In this document: positions 1 through 6,675 of the stretch, one piece after another
Layout: every line of letters starts with the position of its first letter
Position numbering within the stretch: position 1 is the stretch's first letter
Assembly (NCBI GenBank): GCA_964650975.1
Contig: CAZYWA010000424.1
Span: forward strand, 1-7,138
From: CAZYWA01 sp964650975 [NCBI: uncultured bacterium]
Lineage (GTDB): Bacteria > JADJOY01
Reading direction: 5' to 3'
Length of the DNA stretch: 7,138 nucleotides
Notes under the pieces: generated by a model
Seen by the model: only the letters and a program-made list of their open reading frames with translations
The model's database searches: none
What the model was told of the DNA's origin: nothing
Translations under genes and position numbers: made by a program

Positions 1-2
1 CG

Positions 3-26
3 TCGATCCAGACCGCGGAGGAGTAG
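3..26 (+). CDS. Possible C-terminal tail of a gene entering from the left
   Basis: From base 3 a frame reads SIQTAEE and stops at TAG (24-26). Every one of these seven codons ends in G or C, as expected for coding DNA here. Seven residues are too few for any functional call. The following small transmembrane frame lies in the same reading frame directly after the TAG. The two may therefore be adjacent genes, or one gene broken by a stop. Confidence 0.2.
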   Translation, partial: SIQTAEE

Positions 27-92
27 CTGCCGCCCTCCCCGGAAAACGATCCCGACCTTCCCAAGAAGTCGAGCTTGCCAGGGGAGGAGGAA

Positions 93-185
93 GTGGGGAC
101 CGTGCTCTTGATCGGCATGCTGCTCGCTGCCGCCGCCGGAGTCGCCTACCTGAGCTTCATCGTCATCCCGCACGCGCTCAAGTGA
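93..185 (+). CDS. Small single-helix membrane protein or C-terminal membrane anchor
   Basis: This frame encodes about 30 residues from GTG at 93. It is nearly all one hydrophobic helix (VLLIGMLLAAAAG onward) and ends in the short polar tail IPHALK. Codon third positions are strongly G/C, which supports real coding. The start is uncertain. GTG 93 has GGGGAGG (81-87) five bases upstream. The frame is also open back to the TAG at 24-26, adding a hydrophilic, proline- and charge-rich stretch (PPSPENDPDLPKKSS...), but with only CTG 27 and TTG 75 as weak starts. It could be a small subunit of a membrane complex encoded to the left, or the anchor of a longer interrupted protein. The family is not recognised. 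Confidence 0.4.
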   Translation: MGTVLLIGMLLAAAAGVAYLSFIVIPHALK

Positions 186-206
186 GCCGGGTGGCCGGGC
201 GGGCGC

Positions 207-650
207 TCAGTGCCGCTCGCCTGGCTCGGGCGGAGCGGGATCGACGGACCGTCGCTCCGCGGGCGAGGTCGCCCCGGCTTGGCCGCGTTCCGCCGCAGCC
301 AGGTCTTCCTCGAGCTTCCGGAGCGCCGCGGCCAGATCCCGGCGCAGCTGCCGTCGCACCACCTGGTGGGTCTCCCAGGCGTCGAGGACCGCCAGCACCA
401 CCAGCACCGGCACCAGCGCGAAGCACAGGTTCCAGAAGCGCAGGAAGTGGCTGCGCGGGATCAGCGTGTCGCCGAAGTTGATTCCATAGAAAAGCATCGC
501 CATCAGCACGACCAGCACGGCCGCGGCGAGCACTCGGCGCACCGTGCGGCGCCGCGAGACGAACGGGTCGTGCGCGTGCTTGGCCGCGGCCGCGTCCCGC
601 AAACGAAGAATCTCCGCCCGGGCCTGCACGATCGCCGTCGCGATCACCAC
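207..650 (-). CDS. Uncharacterised three-helix membrane protein, start unclear
   Basis: This is an integral membrane protein of no recognised family. Reading from the minus strand, the order is a hydrophobic segment (SSAAFLCTSLISAVVIATAIV), a short charged helix (QARAEILRLRD), a second helix (VLAAAVLVVLMAMLFYGINF), a third (FWNLCFALVPVLVVLAVL), and a charged C-terminal tail likely to form a coiled coil (VVRRQLRRDLAAALRKLEED...). The first ATG/GTG/TTG available is the GTG pair at 650-645, used here (147 residues). It would cut the first hydrophobic segment in half. An ATC at 716-714 with GAGG eight bases upstream would keep that helix and give 169 residues. The frame is open upstream to 1085, but that part is arginine- and serine-rich shadow of the zinc-ribbon gene. 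The preceding gene stops at 727, so the two are probably co-transcribed. Confidence 0.6.
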   Translation of the reverse strand: MVIATAIVQARAEILRLRDAAAAKHAHDPFVSRRRTVRRVLAAAVLVVLMAMLFYGINFGDTLIPRSHFLRFWNLCFALVPVLVVLAVLDAWETHQVVRRQLRRDLAAALRKLEEDLAAAERGQAGATSPAERRSVDPAPPEPGERH

Positions 651-726
651 CGCGGAGATCAGGCTGGTGCAGAGGAAGGCGGCCGAGCTCGAGATGGCGG
701 GCCTCGCGTGGTCGATTGCGCCGACC

Positions 727-1575
727 TCAACGGCTCGGTTCGGAGGTAGGTGACTCGGAAGGTTGATCGTCGGGCGGGCGAGCGGGCCGCCGGGTGGTCG
801 CCGCCGCGGCCCGTTCCGGCTGGGGCTCCGGTGGAGGCGCCGGGCGCAGGTTGGCCGTGTGCTGGATCCAGCCCGAGATCCGGAATTCGTGCAGCGTGAC
901 TCCCGGTCCCGCATCGACGGTCGCGGTTGCTTCTCGCCCGCCGCCCAGGAGGCTCGGGACGATCTTGGTCTCCGCCGTGACCACCGGGTTTCCTTTCTTG
1001 TCCTCGCCCAGACCCTGCACGGTGAGGTCGCGTGCGGTGTTGAGCGCGCGATTGGCGAGGACCAAGGTGTAGCGGCGCGAGCCATCCTCGGCGGCCGGCC
1101 CGGGCCGGGCGTCCGTGAGATCGATGGCTCGTTCGGGGGGCGGTGCGCCGGGAGCGGCCACGACGCTCGCTGGCACGGGTACGGGCGGTGTCTTGGGATC
1201 GACGGCGGGGACCACCGACGGATCGCACACCGCCGGCGGCTCGGGCATCGCCATCAGCGTCTTGCTGCCGGCCTTGTGGTTCCAGGCCGCCAGCGACCCC
1301 GCCGCGCCGAGCGCCATCCAGCACACCACCCAGGCGACCCGGCGCAGCCCGGCGAGCAGACGCATGGCGCTCTCGGAGCGGACCTTCGGTGTCTCGTCTC
1401 CGTCGGCGGGACCGCCGTTCCTGGGCGGGTTTCCGTCACCCTTCGCGCCGGCGACACCGGTCGGAGGGGCGGCTCCCGGCCGAACCCGCGGCTCGCACAC
1501 CGGGCACTTCGGATAACGGTGCTTGTCGAAGACCAGCCCGCATTTCTTGCATTTGACGAGCAGTGCCTCGGCCAT
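727..1575 (-). CDS. Zinc-ribbon protein with one transmembrane helix and an exported domain
   Basis: The protein has 282 residues. An N-terminal zinc ribbon is formed by C9-x2-C12 and C24-P-V-C27, a likely structural zinc site in the cytoplasm. A proline/glycine-rich linker of about 45 residues follows. One transmembrane helix spans about 79-98 (RRVAWVVCWMALGAAGSLAAW), preceded by arginines, which predicts an inside N-terminus. After a proline-rich spacer, residues about 165-240 look like a compact beta domain (YTLVLANRALNTARDLTV, then GNPVVTAETKIVPSLLGG). This resembles the FxLYD/DUF3426-type domains often found behind such zinc-ribbon/helix modules. The match is by pattern only. The C-terminus is a low-complexity P/E/R tail. 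No strong ribosome binding site precedes ATG 1575. A TTGACA promoter candidate lies upstream at 1610-1638. The three-helix membrane gene follows immediately. Function is unknown; a sensor or scaffold role is speculation. Confidence 0.75.
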   Translation of the reverse strand: MAEALLVKCKKCGLVFDKHRYPKCPVCEPRVRPGAAPPTGVAGAKGDGNPPRNGGPADGDETPKVRSESAMRLLAGLRRVAWVVCWMALGAAGSLAAWNHKAGSKTLMAMPEPPAVCDPSVVPAVDPKTPPVPVPASVVAAPGAPPPERAIDLTDARPGPAAEDGSRRYTLVLANRALNTARDLTVQGLGEDKKGNPVVTAETKIVPSLLGGGREATATVDAGPGVTLHEFRISGWIQHTANLRPAPPPEPQPERAAAATTRRPARPPDDQPSESPTSEPSR

Positions 1576-1609
1576 TCGTCACACTCGCGCGAACGCAAAG
1601 ATCCGCCTG

Positions 1610-1638
1610 CTCGTAGCCCCGTGCGAAGCACGTGTCAA
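1610..1638 (-). promoter_or_regulatory. Candidate sigma-70-type promoter for the zinc-ribbon gene
   Basis: On the minus strand a perfect TTGACA (1638-1633) is separated by 17 bases from TACGAG (1615-1610, three of six matches to TATAAT). It sits 35-63 bases upstream of the ATG. A 5-bp dyad, CGTGC-TTC-GCACG (1632-1620), begins directly after the -35 and fills most of the spacer, where an operator could lie. The housekeeping consensus may not be that of E. coli in this organism. Confidence 0.4.
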
Positions 1639-1654
1639 GACGCAGGTGTGCGCG

Positions 1655-1682
1655 TTGACCCGCGGCGCTGGGCGCGGATAGC
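1655..1682 (+). promoter_or_regulatory. Candidate promoter for the metallo-hydrolase gene
   Basis: TTGACC (1655-1660, five of six matches) is followed after 16 bases by GATAGC (1677-1682, three of six). It lies just upstream of the gene's ribosome binding site. The leader would be very short. The -10 is weak, so this is only a candidate. Confidence 0.3.
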
Positions 1683-1698
1683 TTCGTTCGCGAAGGAG
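1682..1698 (+). promoter_or_regulatory. Ribosome binding site overlapped by a UUCG-loop hairpin
   Basis: AAGGAG (1693-1698) stands six bases before ATG 1705, a good Shine-Dalgarno site that fixes the start of the metallo-hydrolase. Its first three bases also form the 3' arm of a 5-bp stem, CTTCG (1682-1686) / CGAAG (1691-1695), closed by a TTCG loop. If formed in RNA the stem would partly hide the site. The closing pair is G-C, not the C-G of the extra-stable UUCG tetraloop. Confidence 0.45.
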
Positions 1699-1704
1699 CT
1701 CTCC

Positions 1705-2346
1705 ATGGCACGCCTGATTCAAGAACGGCTCACCGTCGGGCCACTGCAGTGCAACTGCGTGATCCTGGGAGACGCCGACACCAAGGAGGCGATCGTGGTC
1801 GACCCGGGCGGCGACATCGACCTGGTGCGCCTCCGGCTCACCGAGCTCGGTCTCACTTGCAAGGCGATCATCCACACCCACGCGCATCTCGATCACGTGA
1901 GCGGCACCGGCGACTTGCAGCTGGCCACGGGCGCGCCCGTGTCGCTCCACGAGGGTGATCTGCCGCTGCTGCAGGCGTTGCCGATGCAGGCGCAGATGTT
2001 CCACTTCCCCAAGCCGCGCAACGTCGAGGTCGATCGTTTCCTCGCCGACGACAACCTGGTGACGGCCGGCGGCGTGACCGCCAGCGTGATCCACACGCCC
2101 GGCCACACGCCGGGAAGCCTGTGCTTCCTGGTCGAGGGCGGCCCGCTGGTGGCGGGCGACACGCTCTTTCAGGGCAGCATCGGCCGCACCGATCTGTGGG
2201 GCGGCGACTTCGAGGGGATCATGCAGTCGATCCAGACTCGTTTGATGACGCTGCCCGACGACACCCTGGTCATCCCGGGCCACGGTCCGACCACCACGAT
2301 CGGTCAGGAGAGGCGCTTCAACCCGTTCATCCGCTCGCACGCCTGA
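1705..2346 (+). CDS. Glyoxalase II-like metallo-beta-lactamase-fold hydrolase (YcbL type)
   Basis: This 213-residue cytosolic enzyme keeps the full two-metal site of the family: T58-H59-A-H61-L-D63-H64, H134 in the TPGHTPG motif, D152 in GDTLF, and H193 in IPGHG. The C-terminus (GPTTTIGQERRFNPFI) is very like that of short YcbL-type proteins, which lack the long helical glutathione-binding domain of classical GloB. Related enzymes hydrolyse thioesters such as S-lactoylglutathione. The substrate here cannot be read from sequence, and organisms without glutathione use other thiols. ATG 1705 is chosen because AAGGAG lies six bases upstream. The same frame is open back to 763, but that part is arginine/glycine-rich and antisense to the zinc-ribbon gene. 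The gene converges on the DJ-1 gene with 10 bp between stop codons. Confidence 0.93.
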   Translation: MARLIQERLTVGPLQCNCVILGDADTKEAIVVDPGGDIDLVRLRLTELGLTCKAIIHTHAHLDHVSGTGDLQLATGAPVSLHEGDLPLLQALPMQAQMFHFPKPRNVEVDRFLADDNLVTAGGVTASVIHTPGHTPGSLCFLVEGGPLVAGDTLFQGSIGRTDLWGGDFEGIMQSIQTRLMTLPDDTLVIPGHGPTTTIGQERRFNPFIRSHA

Positions 2347-2359
2347 GCGGGGCCGCTCA
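2344..2359. repeat. Perfect 7-bp inverted repeat holding both convergent stop codons
   Basis: TGAGCGG (2344-2350), GG, CCGCTCA (2353-2359) is a perfect dyad. Its left arm begins with the plus-strand TGA of the hydrolase gene and its right arm ends with the minus-strand TGA of the DJ-1 gene. As RNA it would give a 6-bp stem with a GGGC loop on the plus strand and the equivalent on the minus strand. No U-run follows on either side. It may be a weak bidirectional terminator; three of the seven paired bases are supplied by the two stop codons. Confidence 0.4.
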
Positions 2360-2905
2360 CACCACCATCGCGGCGCGCAGCTCGGTTTCCTCGTCGCTTC
2401 CCACCAGCTGACGCACCAACTCGAGGGCGAACTCCATCGAGGTCCCGGCCCCGCGGCTGGTGACGATGCCGCCGTCGACCACCACGCGTTCGGTGCTGAC
2501 GCGGGCGCCGGTCAAGAGATCCACCACCGACGGATGGCCGGTCGCCAGGAGGCCGTCGAGGAGGCCCGCGTCGGCGAGCACGGTGGGCGCGGCGCAGATC
2601 GCGCCCAGCAGCGCGCCCGACTCCTTGGAGCGAAGCAGGATGGCGCGGATTCGCGGGTCCGCGCGGAGCCGCTGGGTCCCGCCCATTCCTCCCGGCAGCA
2701 CCACGGCGTCGAAGGTCTGGTCGATCACCGCTTCGAGGAGCACATCGGGCCGGATGCGTACACCGCGCGAGGCTTCGACCAGGCCGTCTTCCAATCCGGC
2801 CACCGTGACCTCGACACCCGCGCGGCGTAGCACGTCGATGATCGTGACGGCCTCGATCTCCTCGACGCCGGACGCGATCGGCACCAGCACCCGTGGCGCG
2901 CTCAC
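2357..2905 (-). CDS. DJ-1/PfpI family protein (YajL/PARK7-like)
   Basis: This 182-residue protein is the usual length for bacterial YajL and human DJ-1, and it aligns with them end to end. It has the conserved glutamate E18 (in VEEIEAV), the nucleophile-elbow cysteine C104 in GAICAAP, H124 in GHPSV, and the VVLPGGMGG and TSRGAGTSMEFA segments. In DJ-1 relatives the Cys/Glu pair is oxidation-sensitive. Roles proposed for the family include oxidative-stress protection, chaperone activity and glyoxalase III or deglycase activity, the last disputed. The start is GTG 2905, which overlaps the TGA of ygfZ in GTGA (2905-2902), so the two genes are translationally coupled. No signal peptide is seen. 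Subfamily assignment (YajL versus other DJ-1 clades) is by eye. Confidence 0.92.
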   Translation of the reverse strand: MSAPRVLVPIASGVEEIEAVTIIDVLRRAGVEVTVAGLEDGLVEASRGVRIRPDVLLEAVIDQTFDAVVLPGGMGGTQRLRADPRIRAILLRSKESGALLGAICAAPTVLADAGLLDGLLATGHPSVVDLLTGARVSTERVVVDGGIVTSRGAGTSMEFALELVRQLVGSDEETELRAAMVV

Positions 2906-3993
2906 GGTTGCGGCCCGCCCAGCGAGTCGAGGAACGGCAGCTTCACCACTCGAACCGGCTGGGAACCGCCGCCGGCTCGACTCACCACCAGCGGCGTTCC
3001 CGGCTCCGCGAATTTCCATTTGACGTAAGCGAGCGCGATCGCTCGTCCCAGCGTCGGCGAGATCGCGGCACGCGTCACTCGACCGATCGGCTCCGCTTCG
3101 CCCTCGGCTTCCACCCCATCGTTGGCGGCGAGCGGCGACGCGCCGTCGTGGGTCAGTCCGACGAGTCGCTTGTTGACGCGGCCCAGATGGGTGGCCTTGG
3201 CGATCACTTCCTGGCCGATGTAACAGCCCTTCGTGTAGCTGATCGCGTCGTTCAGGTTGGCTTCGAGGGGCAGGTTGTTCTCGTCGACGTCGAGACCCCA
3301 GCGAGCCTCGCCGGCTTCGAGCGAGGCGAGGTCCCAGGCTTCTCGTCCGGCGGCTGTGGCGCCGGACGAGAGCAGCGCTTTCCACGCCGGGACGGCATCG
3401 GCCACGGCAATCCAGATCTCGATGAGCTCGGTGCCGGCCGCGCGGCGGTGTGCGAACCGCGCTCCCGACGGCGCCGTCGCGTGCTCGAGCAGCCCGAGCG
3501 ATGGAGGGCCGTCGGGGAAAGCACGCGCAACGACGTCGGTGGCGTGAGGACCGGCGACGCCGAGATGCACCACCGACCCGCGCCGGTTCTCGAGCGTGAC
3601 GTCCTCGGAGATCACGAACCGGTCGAGCGTCTGAGCCGTGACATCGGCACGATCGGGTTCGGTGTCGAGCCAGTGGGCGCCGTCGTCCGTCCACAGCCAC
3701 AGGTCCGACACCAGCTTGCCGGTGCGGGTGAGGAGCGTCGCGTGGCAGCCGTGGCCCGCCGGCGTCTTGAGGACGTCGTTCGAAAGCTGGCCTTGCAGAA
3801 ACGTGCTCCGCTCGTCGCCGGTCACCGCGATCCAGCCGCGGTCACTCAGGTCCAGGACGCCGGCCGAGCCTCGCAGTGCCGCGACCTCGGCGTCGACACC
3901 CGAGTACCGCACCGGCACGACGAAATCGTGTTGGGTTTCCAGCGCCGCGCCGAGCTGCGCGTGCTGTTCGTGGAGCGGCAACGAATCGGGCAT
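2902..3993 (-). CDS. ygfZ: YgfZ/GcvT-family folate-binding protein for Fe-S cluster enzymes
   Basis: This 363-residue protein carries the YgfZ signature K255-G-C257-Y-I-G-Q-E262, whose cysteine is needed for YgfZ function in E. coli. The N-terminal half has the aminomethyltransferase-like fold cues (VLDLSDRGWIAVTGDERSTFLQGQLSND, split here as VLDLSDRG and FLQGQLSND). YgfZ/IBA57 proteins bind tetrahydrofolate and help assemble or repair certain Fe-S enzymes, including the radical-SAM methylthiotransferase MiaB. It is distinguished from GcvT, the glycine-cleavage T protein, by this motif and by the absence of other gcv genes nearby. The start is ATG 3993, with GAGG seven bases upstream. An in-frame extension towards 5019 is antisense to cysQ and is rejected. 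It is the first gene of a pair with the DJ-1 gene. Confidence 0.93.
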   Translation of the reverse strand: MPDSLPLHEQHAQLGAALETQHDFVVPVRYSGVDAEVAALRGSAGVLDLSDRGWIAVTGDERSTFLQGQLSNDVLKTPAGHGCHATLLTRTGKLVSDLWLWTDDGAHWLDTEPDRADVTAQTLDRFVISEDVTLENRRGSVVHLGVAGPHATDVVARAFPDGPPSLGLLEHATAPSGARFAHRRAAGTELIEIWIAVADAVPAWKALLSSGATAAGREAWDLASLEAGEARWGLDVDENNLPLEANLNDAISYTKGCYIGQEVIAKATHLGRVNKRLVGLTHDGASPLAANDGVEAEGEAEPIGRVTRAAISPTLGRAIALAYVKWKFAEPGTPLVVSRAGGGSQPVRVVKLPFLDSLGGPQP

Positions 3994-4128
3994 GGGTGGA
4001 CCTCGGCGGGGGCGTGCAAAATACCAGACGGATGCCTGGCTTGATCGGAGCGGCCGGCGTGAGGCAGGTTTTGGTAGGCAAGGGAGCTGGCGCGCGCCGG
4101 AGGCCGGGCCGCGATCGAGAAAGGAACG
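3994..4128. promoter_or_regulatory. Divergent control region between ygfZ and cysQ
   Basis: This 135-bp gap must hold promoters in both directions. On the minus strand the only A/T-rich hexamer is TATTTT (4023-4018), 25 bases before the ygfZ ATG, a plausible -10. The -35 position (around GATCAA) is poor. On the plus strand TTGATC (4041-4046) could be a -35, but no good -10 lies 16-18 bases downstream. No riboswitch-like structure was recognised. Confidence 0.25.
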
Positions 4129-4962
<834 letters not shown>

Positions 4963-4969
4963 CCGGCGC

Positions 4970-5000
4970 CGGTGCGGCTCCGATGGCCGGAACCGCACCG
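4970..5000 (+). terminator. Strong hairpin after cysQ, possible terminator without U-run
   Basis: CGGTGCGG (4970-4977) pairs perfectly with CCGCACCG (4993-5000). Inside, after one C/A mismatch, TCCG (4979-4982) pairs with CGGA (4988-4991), leaving a five-base loop. That makes twelve pairs in 31 bases, starting eight bases after the cysQ stop. No U-tract follows, so factor-independent termination is doubtful, but 3'-end protection or insulation from the kinase gene is plausible. Confidence 0.4.
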
Positions 5001-5015
5001 TCCGTGACGGATCCG
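5001..5015. repeat. Overlapping short palindromes upstream of the kinase gene
   Basis: TCCGT-G-ACGGA (5001-5011) is a perfect 5-bp dyad around one base. It overlaps the 8-bp palindrome CGGATCCG (5008-5015). Both lie 35-50 bases before the kinase ATG, where a regulator could bind. They could equally be chance in GC-rich DNA. Confidence 0.25.
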
Positions 5016-5049
5016 CCATCGTGATCGTCGCCTAACGGGTCTCAAGAGC

Positions 5050-6675
5050 ATGGCCGTCCGCGAGCCCACCACCGCCTCTCTCGCGAAGCTCGACCCGAAC
5101 CTCGAGGTCCGCGCGTTTCTGCGCGCGGTCGTCGCGTTCCGGTGTGGCGACGAGCTCGCCGTGGGCGAGGCCATCAACATCAGCGGCACCGGCATGTTCA
5201 TCGCGACCGATCAGCTGCTACCGCTCGGATCGCTGGTCGACCTCAAGCTCTCGCTGGCCGAGGAGATCGGCAAGGAGATGCTGATGCTGCGCGGCGAGAT
5301 CGTGCGCCGCGAGGAGGGGACGGCGGGAGTTCGCCACCCGCGTGGGCTCGGGGTGCGGTTCCTGAACATCACCGCCGACGACCAGGACCGGATCCGGCAG
5401 TTCGTGCTGTCGAGCGCGGTGCGCACGATCTACAAGGACGAGCTCCAGACTCGCGACATCGTCGGCTTGCAGGAGGCGCGGCGCTACGAGCTGATCGGGC
5501 TCATCGGCTCCGGGGCGACCAGCGAGGTCTTCAAGGCCTACGACAACATGCTGGAGCTCACCGTCGCGCTGAAGGTCCTGAAGGCGCATTTCATCCAGGA
5601 CGACGAGTTCCTGGGGCGGCTGCGCCGCGAGGAGCGTTTGCTCGGACTGGTGGAAAGCGAGCGCGTCGCGCGCATCTACGGCTCGGGGATGCTGGGGCGC
5701 CGTCCGTTCATCAGCATGCAGTACATCGAAGGAGTGCAGCTCAGCAGGCTGATCGCCGAGCGCGGCTGGCTGCCGGAGCCCGACGTGCTGCGCATGATGC
5801 TGGATGCGACCGAGGGCGTCGCGGCGGCCCATCGTCAGGGCATCGTGCACCGCGATCTCAAGCCGTCGAACCTGATGGTGACCCCCGAGGGCCGCGTGCT
5901 GGTCCTCGACTTCGGCATCGCCCGGGCGCGCGAGGACGTGCGCATCACGCGCGCCGGCGACTTCCTGGGCTCCCCCGCGTACAGCGCGCCCGAGCAGCTG
6001 GTCGGCGCGAGCGTGACTCCGCGCGGCGACGTCTACTCGCTGGGGTGCGTGATGTTCGAGGCGCTCACCGGCCGGCTGCTGCTCGACGCCGACAGCATTC
6101 GCGGGATCGTGGCGCAGCAGCTGCGTTCCGAGGTGCCCACGCCGCGCGCGATCCGTCCCGAGATCACCACCGCGCTCGAGCACGTGGTGCGGCAGTGTCT
6201 GGCGCCGGACCCGGCCGACCGGTACCCCGACGCGGACGCGCTGCGCCAGGCGTTACTCGCGGTGCAAGCGTCGTCGCCGGCGTCGGCCGGCCTCACGCAC
6301 CGGGCTCGCCGCCGTGCGCTGGTGGCCGAGCGCGACGACGCCGCGGCGCAGGCGCTGGAGGCGGCGCTGGGCCGGGAGAGCTTCGACGTGGTGCGCGTCC
6401 AGGACGGTTACAAGCTGGTCGAGCTGGCGCTGGAAACCGGCGCCGACCTGGTCTTCCTGAGCGCGATCCTGCCGACCATCGACGGACTCGAGGCCGCGCA
6501 GATCCTGCGCTCGAGCGCGCGCATGGCGTCGGTGCCGCTGGTGCTCATGTCCGACCGCGAGACCCATCGCACCGTGGTCGGCTTCATCGAGCGGTGCTTC
6601 TTCCTGCACAAACCGCTGACGCCGGCGCTGGTCTCGGAATGCCTGCGCGCGGTTTCGCTGGGGGCGCGGGCGTGA
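5050..6675 (+). CDS. PilZ - Ser/Thr protein kinase - degenerate receiver fusion protein
   Basis: This 541-residue protein has no signal peptide or transmembrane helix, so it should be cytoplasmic. Residues about 20-120 form a PilZ domain with the c-di-GMP signature R21-xxx-R25 and N43-I-S45-G-T-G48, ending in GLGVRFLNIT. Residues about 145-405 form a PknB-type kinase with all key elements: G153-S-G155 loop, K175 in VALKVLK, helix-C E194/E195, H267-R-D269-LKPSN274, D287-F-G289, SPAYSAPE315 and D327 in DVYSLG. Residues about 420-535 resemble a response-regulator receiver: E427/D429/D430, S501 and K521 are present, but the phospho-accepting aspartate position is S471 in LVFLSAILPTIDG. The kinase should be active; the receiver should not be phosphorylated in the usual way. 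ATG 5050 has only a weak AAGAG upstream. The next gene overlaps it by GTGA. Substrates and partners are unknown. Confidence 0.93.
   Translation: MAVREPTTASLAKLDPNLEVRAFLRAVVAFRCGDELAVGEAINISGTGMFIATDQLLPLGSLVDLKLSLAEEIGKEMLMLRGEIVRREEGTAGVRHPRGLGVRFLNITADDQDRIRQFVLSSAVRTIYKDELQTRDIVGLQEARRYELIGLIGSGATSEVFKAYDNMLELTVALKVLKAHFIQDDEFLGRLRREERLLGLVESERVARIYGSGMLGRRPFISMQYIEGVQLSRLIAERGWLPEPDVLRMMLDATEGVAAAHRQGIVHRDLKPSNLMVTPEGRVLVLDFGIARAREDVRITRAGDFLGSPAYSAPEQLVGASVTPRGDVYSLGCVMFEALTGRLLLDADSIRGIVAQQLRSEVPTPRAIRPEITTALEHVVRQCLAPDPADRYPDADALRQALLAVQASSPASAGLTHRARRRALVAERDDAAAQALEAALGRESFDVVRVQDGYKLVELALETGADLVFLSAILPTIDGLEAAQILRSSARMASVPLVLMSDRETHRTVVGFIERCFFLHKPLTPALVSECLRAVSLGARA

Noticed and set aside
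717-1085. N-terminal extension of the three-helix membrane protein to ATG 1085
   Set aside because: It would overlap the zinc-ribbon gene by over 350 bases in another frame and its residues are shadow-like (R/S/P runs).
763-1704. Upstream in-frame extension of the metallo-hydrolase to a 527-residue protein
   Set aside because: The extension is arginine- and glycine-rich, lies antisense to the zinc-ribbon gene, and the good ribosome binding site before ATG 1705 fixes the start.
2902-3993. Calling this gene gcvT (glycine cleavage T protein)
   Set aside because: The KGCYIGQE motif and the lack of gcvH/gcvP neighbours indicate YgfZ.
2893-4044. Plus-strand frame of 383 residues opposite ygfZ
   Set aside because: It is antisense to the well-supported ygfZ gene and has no recognisable motif.
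5218-6183. Minus-strand frame of 321 residues inside the kinase gene
   Set aside because: It is the antisense of a gene with intact kinase motifs and has a biased H/Q/R/A composition typical of shadows in GC-rich DNA.
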